10,452 nt of DNA from an uncultured Oscillospiraceae bacterium (GCA_946531785.1 CAMNAT010000045.1:1-10452), one strand, 5' to 3'; shown: positions 1 to 7,913, counted from the first letter of the stretch. Translations and numbers: made by a program. Notes: a model not told the origin generated them from the sequence alone.

Positions 1-1
1 G

Positions 2-2935
2 CCAAGGGCTTACTATATACCATTTGGCGACAGAACTTCGGCAATGATTGGAAAAGCACAGCAATCTGACAGGTATATGGATCTTAATGGGATATGGGAT
101 TTTAGATATTTTGACACATATCTTGATATACCCGATGAAATAAAAAGCATAGAATATGACAGCACTTTATCGGTACCGTCGTGTTGGGAGTGCTATGGTT
201 ACGGACAGGTACACTATACGAATATAAACTATCCGTTTCAATATGATCCGCCTTACACTCAAAGCATGAATCCTGTCGGCATTTATAAAAGAACAATCAG
301 ACTTCAGTCATTTGAAAAAGTATATATTGTTTTTGAAGGCGTAAGCAGTTATTTTGAGCTATACATAAATGGCATATATGTCGGTATGAGCAGAGGCTCG
401 CATATGCAGGCGGAATTTGAGATAGAAAGTTTTCTCAAATCCGGCGAAAACACAGTCACAGTGGTCGTATATACATGGAATGCGGAAAGCTATCTTGAGG
501 ATCAGGATTTTTTCAGATTTCATGGTATTTTCAGAGATGTGTACCTTCTGAATCGGCCTGATAGCCATGTTAGAGATATATATATTAAGACGGACGCAAA
601 TAAAGGAATATCTGCCGAGCTGACATTTACGGGAGATGAAATGCCGTATAATATCACTATATATGATCCTGATGGCAATGTAGGAGATAACACGGAAAAA
701 ATAGAAATGTGGTCAGCAGAAAATCCGGCTCTGTATGGAGTTCTGATAGAATGTAACGGTGAATTTATCTATAAAAAGGTCGGTTTCAGAACTGTATCAT
801 ACTCAGATAAGGGGGAGCTTTTGATAAACGGTACTCCTGTTAAGCTGAAGGGCGTAAACCGGCACGATTCTCATCCAAAGTACGGATATTGCACAACGGA
901 AGAAGATATGCATAAGGATATAGTCCTGATGAAGCAGCATAATATCAATTGTGTGCGGACAGCGCACTATCCGAACCATCCGCGTTTTCTTGAAATGTGC
1001 GATGAATATGGGCTTTATGTTATTGATGAATGTGATCAGGAAACGCATGGAGTAGAACATGCATTCGGACTTTGTTCGCTGGCATCAATAGAAGAAATGG
1101 CATCAAATCCTGATTGGTTGCCATCATATATGGACAGGATAGAGAGATTGGTGGAGCGTGACAAGAACTCACCGTCTGTCATAATGTGGTCACTGGGTAA
1201 TGAGGGGCAGTTTGGAACAAATCACATAAGAATGTCAGAATGGGTAAAAAAACGAGATAATACCCGGCTTGTTCATTATGAGCGAACAGCTTTTCCCAAT
1301 AAAGCATACGGTGCGGATCAGATAAAGATCGATCCATGTGTTGATATAATAAGCAGAATGTATACAAGTCTTGAAAACCTTGATATCCAGGGACGGATGA
1401 CAAACGATAAGCGTCCCTATTTTCTTGCGGAATACTGCCATGCGATGGGACTGGGACCGGGAGAGCTTACGGATTACTGGGAGCTTATATATAAATATCC
1501 GAGACTTGCAGGAGGCTGTATATGGGAATGGTGTGACCATGCTGTAGAAAAAGAGCTTTCGGATGGAAGAAAGGGATATATTTACGGCGGAGACAGCGGA
1601 GAATTTCCGCATGACGGGAATTTTTGCTGCGACGGTCTTGTGTTCCCTGACAGAACACCGTCAACGGGACTGCTTGAATATAAAAAGGTAATAGAGCCGT
1701 TAAAAATAGAATGTAAGGATATCAAAAACGGAGTATTCAGGTTCACAAATCTGTATGACTTCACGGATCTGTCCGAGTTCAATTTTTGTTATAGCATAAT
1801 TTGTGATGGAAAAGCCGTTCAAAATGTATCATTTAATACAGATCTTAAAGCGCACTGCAGTAAAGATATCAAGCTTGACTACAAGCTACCTTCCGCTGCT
1901 CATTTCGGTTCATACATAGAAATATATATGAACACATCAAAGCCGTACCCGTATTGCAATGCGGGACATAATGTTGCATGGGCACAATTTGAGCTTCCCG
2001 TAAAAATATTAAGGCCAAAAGACGAAGCCAAACAGCAGATACATGTGGAAGACGGGAAAAGATTCGTTTCTGTTGCGGCAGGCAAATACAGGTTTACTTT
2101 CGATATAGCGAAGGGTATGCCGGTATCGGTAAAGATCAATGATCACGAAGCATTAACAAGACCTTGTGATATAGTGTTGTGGAGAGCTATGATAGATAAT
2201 GATGTATATCAGAAGCCTGTTTGGGTAAATGAGCATTTCCATAAGACATATTTTAAACCCAGAATGCACAGTGTTGAAACCGGTGAAACGGAGTGTATAA
2301 TAAAATTTAACGGAGTGATAGGGGCTAACGGCAGATTGCCGGTGTTTGAAACGGATATATCATATATGATCACATCAAACGGTATGACAGTCGCTATCCA
2401 TTCAGAGAAGAATGACAGGCTGAGGGCTATGAACAGATCATCCTCAGAAGAAACGGAGCTTGATATTCATCTTAAAACAGAGATAACGGAAATTCCCCGT
2501 TTTGCGATGAGATTTGCTTTAAAGCCGGAATATGAGAAGCTGTATTATTTTGGCATGGGTGATCGTGAATGCTATTCAGACTATAAAGCACATGCAAAAA
2601 TGGGTCTATGGAAAAGCAATGTAACAGATGAATATGAGCCGTATATCAGACCGCAGGATTGCGGAAATCATATCAATGTAAAGTATCTTGCGCTGAGCGG
2701 TGAGCAGGAAATACAATTTGTACCGGAAAAAGCTTTTGAATTTTCTGCTCTGCATTATAGTGTGGAGGAGCTGGATCGGGCTGAACATAGCTTTGAGCTT
2801 GAGCAGTCAGGCTCGACAGAGCTGCTTATATGTTATAAAAACAGGGGAGTCGGCTCAGGAAGCTGCGGACCTGCGTTGTCAGAAAAATATAAAGTAACGG
2901 ATAAAATCATAGATTTAAAATTCATTGTTAAATGA
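2..2935 (+). CDS. GH2 family beta-galactosidase-like glycoside hydrolase (5' end outside window)
   Basis: Predicted retaining exo-glycosidase that removes terminal beta-linked sugars, most likely galactose. The reading frame is open to the left edge. The residues before the ATG at 44 (PRAYYIPFGDRTSA) match the conserved N-terminus of this family, so the true start lies upstream and that ATG is internal; 977 residues are visible, against about 1020 for LacZ. Order of parts: jelly-roll sugar-binding domain (nt ~70-555), Ig-like domain (~560-800), TIM barrel (~805-1680), second Ig-like region (~1690-2030), and a C-terminal beta-galactosidase small-chain domain (~2040-2930). The acid/base Glu is in WSLGNE (codon 1202-1204) and the nucleophile Glu is in FLAEYCHAMG (codon 1430-1432). 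RHDSHP and HYPNHP are also typical of the LacZ branch. Near the C-terminus, GSGSCGP replaces the Trp-containing loop of E. coli LacZ, so lactose need not be the substrate. No signal peptide can be judged. The family call is firm; the exact substrate is open. Confidence 0.93.
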   Translation, partial: PRAYYIPFGDRTSAMIGKAQQSDRYMDLNGIWDFRYFDTYLDIPDEIKSIEYDSTLSVPSCWECYGYGQVHYTNINYPFQYDPPYTQSMNPVGIYKRTIRLQSFEKVYIVFEGVSSYFELYINGIYVGMSRGSHMQAEFEIESFLKSGENTVTVVVYTWNAESYLEDQDFFRFHGIFRDVYLLNRPDSHVRDIYIKTDANKGISAELTFTGDEMPYNITIYDPDGNVGDNTEKIEMWSAENPALYGVLIECNGEFIYKKVGFRTVSYSDKGELLINGTPVKLKGVNRHDSHPKYGYCTTEEDMHKDIVLMKQHNINCVRTAHYPNHPRFLEMCDEYGLYVIDECDQETHGVEHAFGLCSLASIEEMASNPDWLPSYMDRIERLVERDKNSPSVIMWSLGNEGQFGTNHIRMSEWVKKRDNTRLVHYERTAFPNKAYGADQIKIDPCVDIISRMYTSLENLDIQGRMTNDKRPYFLAEYCHAMGLGPGELTDYWELIYKYPRLAGGCIWEWCDHAVEKELSDGRKGYIYGGDSGEFPHDGNFCCDGLVFPDRTPSTGLLEYKKVIEPLKIECKDIKNGVFRFTNLYDFTDLSEFNFCYSIICDGKAVQNVSFNTDLKAHCSKDIKLDYKLPSAAHFGSYIEIYMNTSKPYPYCNAGHNVAWAQFELPVKILRPKDEAKQQIHVEDGKRFVSVAAGKYRFTFDIAKGMPVSVKINDHEALTRPCDIVLWRAMIDNDVYQKPVWVNEHFHKTYFKPRMHSVETGETECIIKFNGVIGANGRLPVFETDISYMITSNGMTVAIHSEKNDRLRAMNRSSSEETELDIHLKTEITEIPRFAMRFALKPEYEKLYYFGMGDRECYSDYKAHAKMGLWKSNVTDEYEPYIRPQDCGNHINVKYLALSGEQEIQFVPEKAFEFSALHYSVEELDRAEHSFELEQSGSTELLICYKNRGVGSGSCGPALSEKYKVTDKIIDLKFIVK

Positions 2936-2943
2936 TGATAGTT

Positions 2944-2953
2944 AAAGAGGAGG
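2944..2953 (+). promoter_or_regulatory. Ribosome binding site of the GH109-like gene
   Basis: AAAGAGGAGG lies 6 bases before the ATG at 2960, inside the 24-base gap after the GH2 stop. This near-perfect Shine-Dalgarno sequence fixes the start. I see no promoter or terminator in the gap, so read-through from the GH2 gene is likely. Confidence 0.85.
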
Positions 2954-2959
2954 ATCATA

Positions 2960-4252
2960 ATGAAGATAGGATTAGTGGGTGTTGGAAAGTTTTCCGATGA
3001 TTTTATAAGATTATTTAATCTTCATCCGGATGTTGAGGAGGTAGTTTTGGCGGATCTTGATGAAAACCGAGTAAAGAGGTCGATGGAAAAGCATGGGATA
3101 AAAAGAGGCTTTGCCTCGTATGAGGAAATGCTTGACAATGCGCCGGAGCTGGACAGTATCGCGATATTTACGCAAAGACATCTTCATGGCCCTATGATAA
3201 TTGAAGCATTAAAGCGTGGCAAACATGTTTACAGTGCTGTGCCTATCGGCTGTACGATGGATGAGATAAAGGATATAGTTGAGCTTGTAAATAAAACACG
3301 ACTCATATATATGATGGGTGAAACATGCTATTATTATCCTTGTGCGATATACTGCCGTGAACAGTACAAAAAGGGAGCCTTCGGGGAATTTGTGTATGGA
3401 GAGTCGCAGTATTATCATGATATATGTGAAATGTATGACGACTTTGCGAGGTCAGGAGGGGAGCATTGGCAGAGAGTTGCCGGCATACCGCCCATGTTCT
3501 ATCCCACACATTCAATAGCTATGACCTTCTCAGCAATAGATCAGCATGCGCTAAAAGTTTCATGCATGGGACTCAGAGATGATCATTCAGATAATATTTA
3601 CGGTGAGGACAAAAACGATTGGCAAAACCCGTTCAGCAATGAAACTGCTATCTTCAGGATGTCAGGCGGAGGAGTAGTAAGAATAAATGAATTCAGGCGT
3701 GTGGGTATAAATAAACCTTCATCATATATCACCTGCTTTTACGGAGATAAGGGCGCATATGAGTGTTCGGTCACAAAGCACACCTTCCAGAGGGGAGTAG
3801 CAAGCGGCGAAAGACCGTATATTGAAGATGTCGGAGGGCTCATAAACACAATAGAATATAATGAAGACCTTAAAAATGGTACTATAGACATGACGCACGA
3901 TCCTATATCGGTGAAGTACATAGAGGGTTTTGCCGCGATACAGGACAGAGAGCGACTTCCAAAGACTATGAGAAACACCCCCAAGTTCAGTCATTATAAT
4001 TCTCATCCTTTCCTTGTTGATGATTTTGTGCGTGCGGTGACAAGCGGAAAGTTGCCGCCGAATAATGCGTGGGATGCTGCAAGGTATATGATACCTGGGC
4101 TGATAGCTCACGAGTCCGCACTCAAGGGCGGAGAACTTCTGGATATACCCGATCTCGGAGGAGCGCCGGAGGATTGGGAAAGGATAACATATGAACATAA
4201 GGATAACTATGAGGATATGAGCAAATATTATGAAGTTGAGTGTATGCATTGA
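2960..4252 (+). CDS. Gfo/Idh/MocA family protein, GH109-like (possible NAD-dependent glycosidase)
   Basis: 430 residues, cytoplasmic. An N-terminal Rossmann fold begins MKIGLVGVGKF, with an acidic residue after strand 2 (VLADLDE, 29-35) that suggests NAD(H) preference. The C-terminal alpha/beta domain follows from about residue 125. The usual EKP motif, whose Lys is a catalytic residue in sugar dehydrogenases, is absent: residues 89-95 read HVYSAVP. A GETCYYYP stretch (120-127) and YPTH (181-184) resemble the active-site motifs of the GH109 alpha-N-acetylgalactosaminidases. Those enzymes hydrolyse glycosides by transient oxidation at C3 with tightly bound NAD. The C-terminal PPNNAWDAARYMIPGLIAHE stretch is also typical of that branch. 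I therefore infer an NAD-dependent glycosidase or lyase that releases sugar without net oxidation, working beside the GH2 enzyme. A plain oxidoreductase remains possible. The start is fixed by the strong ribosome binding site, and the last 23 bases overlap the next gene. Confidence 0.85.
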   Translation: MKIGLVGVGKFSDDFIRLFNLHPDVEEVVLADLDENRVKRSMEKHGIKRGFASYEEMLDNAPELDSIAIFTQRHLHGPMIIEALKRGKHVYSAVPIGCTMDEIKDIVELVNKTRLIYMMGETCYYYPCAIYCREQYKKGAFGEFVYGESQYYHDICEMYDDFARSGGEHWQRVAGIPPMFYPTHSIAMTFSAIDQHALKVSCMGLRDDHSDNIYGEDKNDWQNPFSNETAIFRMSGGGVVRINEFRRVGINKPSSYITCFYGDKGAYECSVTKHTFQRGVASGERPYIEDVGGLINTIEYNEDLKNGTIDMTHDPISVKYIEGFAAIQDRERLPKTMRNTPKFSHYNSHPFLVDDFVRAVTSGKLPPNNAWDAARYMIPGLIAHESALKGGELLDIPDLGGAPEDWERITYEHKDNYEDMSKYYEVECMH

Positions 4253-4991
4253 CATGATGTTTTCATACTGCGATTTTTATGACCGGATAAAGGAAGTAAA
4301 AAAGTGCGGTATCGACACTATAGAATTTTGGAAATGGAGCAATAAGGATATAGATAAACTTGCTGAAAGCGGTATTGATATATCTATCTTCAATATGGAC
4401 AGCTGTGACGAGAAGCTTTCCTATGATCTGTCGCACGGTATAATGAATGATGGCAGAGCGGAGGAATTTGTATCGGCGTTAAGGGAGAGTATTCCCGTAT
4501 ATAAAAAGCTCACCGCAAAAGCAATGATCGTCCTTATAGGTGAGGGTAAGTTGTATAATGAGGCTAATTGCCTTAAATGCCTTGAAGCGGCCAAGCCTCT
4601 TCTTGAAAGAGAGGGTGTTACGCTAATTATTGAGCCGTTAAATGATATTGACCGCAAAGGATATTCCATGCCCTTTGCGAAGCCTGTGTTTGACCTCATC
4701 AGAAAAGCGGACAGTCCATATATAAAAATGCTTTATGATATATATCATCAAAATATGATGGGCGATTTCGATATAGATGAGATCAAAAGAAACATTGATA
4801 TTATCGGGCATTTTCATGTGGCAGACGCACCGGGACGGCATGAGCCCGGAACAGGAGAGGTCGATTATATATCGACCATAAAAGAGATCGGAAAAACAAA
4901 ATACGATGGCTATATAGGTCTTGAATACAGGGCGACTAAACCGGACAATGAGACATTCGGATTTCTGAAGGAGGCAGGTTTACTTGTTTAA
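4230..4991 (+). CDS. Hydroxypyruvate isomerase-like sugar isomerase/epimerase (TIM barrel, AP endonuclease 2 fold)
   Basis: 253 residues, the usual length for Hyi-type enzymes, which interconvert aldehyde and ketone or epimerise small sugars with a divalent metal. The start MKLSVCIDMMF matches the family N-terminus, and an in-frame stop at 4218-4220 excludes a longer form. Probable metal ligands are Glu135 (IIEPLN), Asp170 (YDIYHQ), His196 (GHFHVAD) and Glu232 (GLEY). The PGRHEPGTGE segment (201-210) is a hallmark of the hydroxypyruvate isomerase branch. His196 stands where the E. coli-type enzyme has Gln, as I recall it, which is nearer to inosose isomerase. No good Shine-Dalgarno sequence precedes the ATG (the nearest GAGG is 15 bases away), so translation probably depends on ribosomes finishing the upstream gene, which it overlaps by 23 bases. 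In this operon it more likely acts on an oxidised sugar than on hydroxypyruvate. Confidence 0.85.
   Translation: MKLSVCIDMMFSYCDFYDRIKEVKKCGIDTIEFWKWSNKDIDKLAESGIDISIFNMDSCDEKLSYDLSHGIMNDGRAEEFVSALRESIPVYKKLTAKAMIVLIGEGKLYNEANCLKCLEAAKPLLEREGVTLIIEPLNDIDRKGYSMPFAKPVFDLIRKADSPYIKMLYDIYHQNMMGDFDIDEIKRNIDIIGHFHVADAPGRHEPGTGEVDYISTIKEIGKTKYDGYIGLEYRATKPDNETFGFLKEAGLLV
4967..4974 (+). promoter_or_regulatory. Ribosome binding site supporting a TTG start
   Basis: GAAGGAGG lies inside the end of the isomerase gene, 9 bases before the TTG at 4984. It decides the start of the next gene: the protein from this TTG opens with the Rossmann strand, and a later start would delete it. Confidence 0.82.
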
Positions 4992-6060
4992 GGTATGTAT
5001 AATAAGCTGCGGCATGATAGCGAATAATGCACATATTCCTGCATTTAAAAAGTTCAGAGATGATTATGAAATAACGGCGGTTTGCGACATAAATGAAACG
5101 GCAGCACGGGAAACGGCACAAAGACACGGTATAGCAAGCTTCTATACTGATGCTGAAGCGATGCTTGAGGCTGAAAACCCGGATGTCGTTTCTGTATGTG
5201 TTCCGAATAAATTCCATAAGGAATATACCATAATGGCGCTTGATGCGGGCGCGAATGTGCTATGTGAAAAGCCTTTGGCTGTAACATATAATGACGCAAA
5301 GGAAATGTTCGATTGTGCCGCGAAGAACAATAAGGTGCTTATGGCGTGTCAGAGTATGAGATTTACGCCGGACAGACTTGCGGCAAAGGAATACATAGAT
5401 AAAAACGGAATTGATGATATATATTATGGAGAGCTTTCGAGAATACGCCGGCGCGGTATCCCGTTCTGGGGAGCGTTTCATATAAAGGAAATAAGCTGCG
5501 GCGGTGCGTTTATAGATATAGGCGTGCATATGCTTGACGCGTTGGTATGGCTGATGGGCAATCCGCAGGTGAAAAGCGTAAAAGCTGTTACCATGCAGAA
5601 TCATAAGGATGAAATAGGCTCATTGAAGAGCAGCGGCGCGCTTGCAGGCAAGGTGGATATCGCGAGAAAATTTGATCCGGATGAAATGGATGTGGAGGAT
5701 TTTTCCTGCGGCATGATAACCTTTGAAAACGGCGCGAGAGTATCATTTAAGGTAGCGTGGGCGGCGAATATGCCGGAAAGCTCGGATATACGGCTCATAG
5801 GTAAAAAACGGGGAATATATCTGCCGGAGTGCGATGTGTTCTATGGTGAGGATGAGCATGAGAAAATAGAGTCTCAAAAGCTGCTGTATGACTCGCCGTT
5901 TGCCGGACATTTCTACATTGCCGACAACCTGAGAAAAGTATTAAATGGTGAGGCAGAGCCGGTGATAAAGCCCGAGGAAACTCTGAATGTAACGCGGATC
6001 ATAGAGCTGTTCTATAAATCTGCGGAGCTTGGCAGGGAGGTATATTTGTATGAAAACTAA
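4984..6060 (+). CDS. Gfo/Idh/MocA family sugar dehydrogenase (canonical EKP type, TTG start)
   Basis: 358 residues, cytoplasmic, a typical length for NAD(P)-dependent dehydrogenases of sugars and cyclitols. The N-terminal Rossmann fold starts MFKVCIISCGMIANNAHIPA with strand-2 AVCDIN. The catalytic-motif Lys96 is in CEKPLA (94-99). The second motif GGAFIDIGVH (173-182) gives Asp178 and His182, the expected proton-transfer pair. The C-terminal alpha/beta domain contains the DVEDF...FENGA region usual for this family. It probably oxidises a sugar hydroxyl (often C1, C2 or C3, or a cyclitol position) to a ketone or lactone, or reduces one. The substrate cannot be read from sequence. It overlaps the isomerase by 8 bases, and its own last 11 bases overlap the next dehydrogenase. 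The TTG start is supported by an ideal Shine-Dalgarno sequence and by the position of the fold. Confidence 0.9.
   Translation: MFKVCIISCGMIANNAHIPAFKKFRDDYEITAVCDINETAARETAQRHGIASFYTDAEAMLEAENPDVVSVCVPNKFHKEYTIMALDAGANVLCEKPLAVTYNDAKEMFDCAAKNNKVLMACQSMRFTPDRLAAKEYIDKNGIDDIYYGELSRIRRRGIPFWGAFHIKEISCGGAFIDIGVHMLDALVWLMGNPQVKSVKAVTMQNHKDEIGSLKSSGALAGKVDIARKFDPDEMDVEDFSCGMITFENGARVSFKVAWAANMPESSDIRLIGKKRGIYLPECDVFYGEDEHEKIESQKLLYDSPFAGHFYIADNLRKVLNGEAEPVIKPEETLNVTRIIELFYKSAELGREVYLYEN
6035..6040 (+). promoter_or_regulatory. Ribosome binding site choosing the ATG at 6050
   Basis: GGGAGG sits 9 bases before the ATG at 6050. A longer in-frame form from TTG at 6029 would place this site inside the coding region and add seven residues (MAGRYIC) before the Rossmann strand, so the ATG is preferred. 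Confidence 0.8.
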
Positions 6061-7153
6061 AGCTGTAATAATCGGTTTTTCACATATGCATGTTAATGAG
6101 GTCGCATTGTACATAAGCGAAAGAAACGATATGAAGCTTGTAGCTGTGGCGGATGCTCCTTCCGGAATAGCAGAGATCCCGCCGTTTCGTTATACACCGG
6201 AGTGGAACAAGCAGAATGTGCGTGATAATTACTGCTCAAATATATATGATGACTATAAAAAAATGCTTGACGAGGAAAAGCCGGACATAGCATTTATTCT
6301 GACAGAAAATATTCAGAAGCCTGATGTGGTCGAGGAATGTGCAAAAAGAGGTATAAATGTATCTATCGAAAAACCGATAGCAGTAAGTCTTGATGAGGCG
6401 AAAAGGATAAAGGAAAGTGTAGATAAATACGGTATAGAGGCAGTTGTGAACTGGCCTGTTGTATGGCGTGAATATGTACATAGAATGAAAAACGCTATAG
6501 ACAGCGGGATCATAGGGAAGCCCATAAAGCTGAGATATATAAACGGTCATACGGGACCGCTCGGCAAGGGCGCAAAGCATAGGGGCGTTGCGGCAAATGT
6601 CGATAAAATGTCAGACAGTGATCGCGGAAAGACATGGTGGCACAGTGAAGCTCATGGCGGCGGAGTATATCTTGATATAGCTTGCTATGGATGCTTCTTC
6701 TCCGACTGGTTCATGGGTGATGATGCCAGGGGCGTAATAAGCATGGGGGCAAACCTTAACACTCCCTTTGGTGACACTGATGATAACTTTGCTGCAACGA
6801 TAAGATATGATGACAGACTTTCTGTAATAGAGGGCACATGGACAACGCCCAGAGCGGTCATACCGTCGGGTCCTATGGTCATAGGCACAGAAGGTGTGAT
6901 AATGTGCACAGGCGGAGCAGAGAATATGCCGGATGTGAAGGCGTACGATATTTACGGGAATGAGATCGAAATACCGTCGATAGATTTTGGTGAAGAATTT
7001 AAAAATATGCCATGTCAGTATATGTACTCGAAGAATAACGGTGTTCCAATATATGAGATGTTAACGCTGGATAAGAATATGAAGGTCATGGCTATGCTTG
7101 ATGCGGCAATAAGGAGCAGCAAAAGCGGAAAAGAGGAGGATATATGTGGCTAA
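6050..7153 (+). CDS. Gfo/Idh/MocA family oxidoreductase, divergent GFSHMH subgroup
   Basis: 367 residues from the ATG at 6050. It has the family fold: an N-terminal Rossmann domain (KAVIIGF, then AVADAP), EKP with Lys108 (107-109), and a C-terminal domain entered at about residue 130. Two key sites differ from the preceding gene. The dinucleotide loop reads GFSHMH (9-14) instead of GxGxxG. The DIGVH motif is replaced by LDIACYG (208-214), putting Tyr213 where the catalytic His usually is, as in the glucose-fructose oxidoreductase branch. The middle segment INGHTGPLGKGAKHRG (165-179 region) and WWHSEAHGGG are distinctive, and I recall similar stretches in uncharacterised Firmicutes proteins. 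It is likely an NAD(P)-dependent sugar or sugar-acid oxidoreductase using Tyr as acid/base. The substrate is unknown. It overlaps the genes on both sides (11 and 8 bases). A specialised partner role with the radical enzyme pair just downstream is inference. Confidence 0.88.
   Translation: MKTKAVIIGFSHMHVNEVALYISERNDMKLVAVADAPSGIAEIPPFRYTPEWNKQNVRDNYCSNIYDDYKKMLDEEKPDIAFILTENIQKPDVVEECAKRGINVSIEKPIAVSLDEAKRIKESVDKYGIEAVVNWPVVWREYVHRMKNAIDSGIIGKPIKLRYINGHTGPLGKGAKHRGVAANVDKMSDSDRGKTWWHSEAHGGGVYLDIACYGCFFSDWFMGDDARGVISMGANLNTPFGDTDDNFAATIRYDDRLSVIEGTWTTPRAVIPSGPMVIGTEGVIMCTGGAENMPDVKAYDIYGNEIEIPSIDFGEEFKNMPCQYMYSKNNGVPIYEMLTLDKNMKVMAMLDAAIRSSKSGKEEDICG
7133..7139 (+). promoter_or_regulatory. Ribosome binding site supporting a GTG start
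   Basis: GAGGAGG lies 6 bases before the GTG at 7146. An ATG two bases earlier (7144) is in another frame. The site therefore assigns GTG as the activase start, with the usual N-terminal region before the radical SAM cysteines. Confidence 0.85.
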
Positions 7154-7913
7154 AGGGCTTGTTGCCGATATACAAAGGGCGTCACTTCATGACGGATACG
7201 GTATAAGAACAACTGTGTTCTTAAAGGGCTGTCCGTTAAATTGTAAATGGTGTCATAATCCCGAATGTATATCATTTAAGCCTGAAACGATGTATTATCC
7301 GGAAAAATGTATCGGCTGCGGTAAATGCGACGAAGGCTGCTTTTCGGGAGCTAAAGTCGTTTGCGGACAATATATGACAGCCGATGAAGTCATGAGTGAA
7401 CTGCTTTTAGATAAGCCGTATTACAAAGACGGCGGAGGAATAACCATATCAGGCGGCGAACCGATGGCGCAGAAGCAGCTTGTAAAGGCGCTTATCGCTC
7501 TTTGCAAAAACAACAGCATAGGCTGCGCAATGGAGACTTCTCTGATATACTACGATGCGGATATATTTAAAGGGCTTGATTTTATCATGGCTGATATGAA
7601 GATATGGGACACCGGGATACATAAGGAATATACCGGTGTCGGGAATGAACAGATAAAAGATAATTTCAAAAAGCTCAATACTATAAATATACCCATAATA
7701 GCAAGGACTCCGGTAATACCGGGCGTGGAACAGGGAATAGATAAGATCTCTGAGTTTATGCAAGGGCTTGAGAATGTGGTACAATATGAGCTTTTGCCGT
7801 ATCACCCGTTGGGTATAGCAAAGCGTAAAGCCTTGCGGAAGGAAATAACGGAATTTGATATTCCGTCAAAGGAATATATGTTGGAGGTGGGGAGATATGC
7901 TTTCATACGCTGA
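7146..7913 (+). CDS. Glycyl radical enzyme activating enzyme (radical SAM)
   Basis: 255 residues. It binds a [4Fe-4S] cluster and S-adenosylmethionine, forms the 5'-deoxyadenosyl radical, and abstracts a hydrogen from the glycine of its partner, here the next gene. The family start DGYGIRTTVFLKGCP leads into the radical SAM CX3CX2C motif at Cys29, Cys33 and Cys36 (CPLNCKWC). GGGITISGGEP (97-107) is the SAM-binding stretch. A ferredoxin-like CX2CX2CX3C motif occupies Cys55, 58, 61 and 65, with extra cysteines at 41 and 73. Most auxiliary-cluster activases carry two such motifs and run to about 300 residues, whereas pyruvate formate-lyase activase (about 246) has none. This one looks intermediate, with a single auxiliary cluster. 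The C-terminal half keeps VVQYELLPYHPLG. It overlaps the preceding gene by 8 bases and the radical enzyme by 17, which supports stoichiometric coupling. Confidence 0.95.
   Translation: MAKGLVADIQRASLHDGYGIRTTVFLKGCPLNCKWCHNPECISFKPETMYYPEKCIGCGKCDEGCFSGAKVVCGQYMTADEVMSELLLDKPYYKDGGGITISGGEPMAQKQLVKALIALCKNNSIGCAMETSLIYYDADIFKGLDFIMADMKIWDTGIHKEYTGVGNEQIKDNFKKLNTINIPIIARTPVIPGVEQGIDKISEFMQGLENVVQYELLPYHPLGIAKRKALRKEITEFDIPSKEYMLEVGRYAFIR
7883..7894 (+). promoter_or_regulatory. Ribosome binding site of the glycyl radical enzyme
   Basis: GGAGGTGGGGAG precedes the ATG at 7897. The GGAGG part is 9 bases away, an ideal spacing. An in-frame ATG at 7855 would add 14 residues (MIFRQRNICWRWGD) that are simply the out-of-frame reading of the activase C-terminus, so 7897 is chosen. 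Confidence 0.85.

Noticed and set aside
44..46. ATG at 44 as the true start of the GH2 gene
   Set aside because: The open frame continues to the left edge with a conserved family sequence (RAYYIPF), so this Met is internal.
3722..4255. Long antisense open frame (177 codons) across the end of the GH109-like gene
   Set aside because: It lies wholly opposite a well-supported family member, shows no recognisable domain, and has low-complexity Ile/Ser/Tyr-rich composition typical of a shadow frame.
6029..6049. TTG start adding seven residues to the third oxidoreductase
   Set aside because: The GGGAGG site fits the ATG at 6050, and the Rossmann strand begins immediately after that ATG.
7855..7896. 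Upstream ATG that would extend the glycyl radical enzyme by 14 residues
   Set aside because: The added residues are an out-of-frame reading of the activase C-terminus, and the strong GGAGG lies between this ATG and the better start at 7897.
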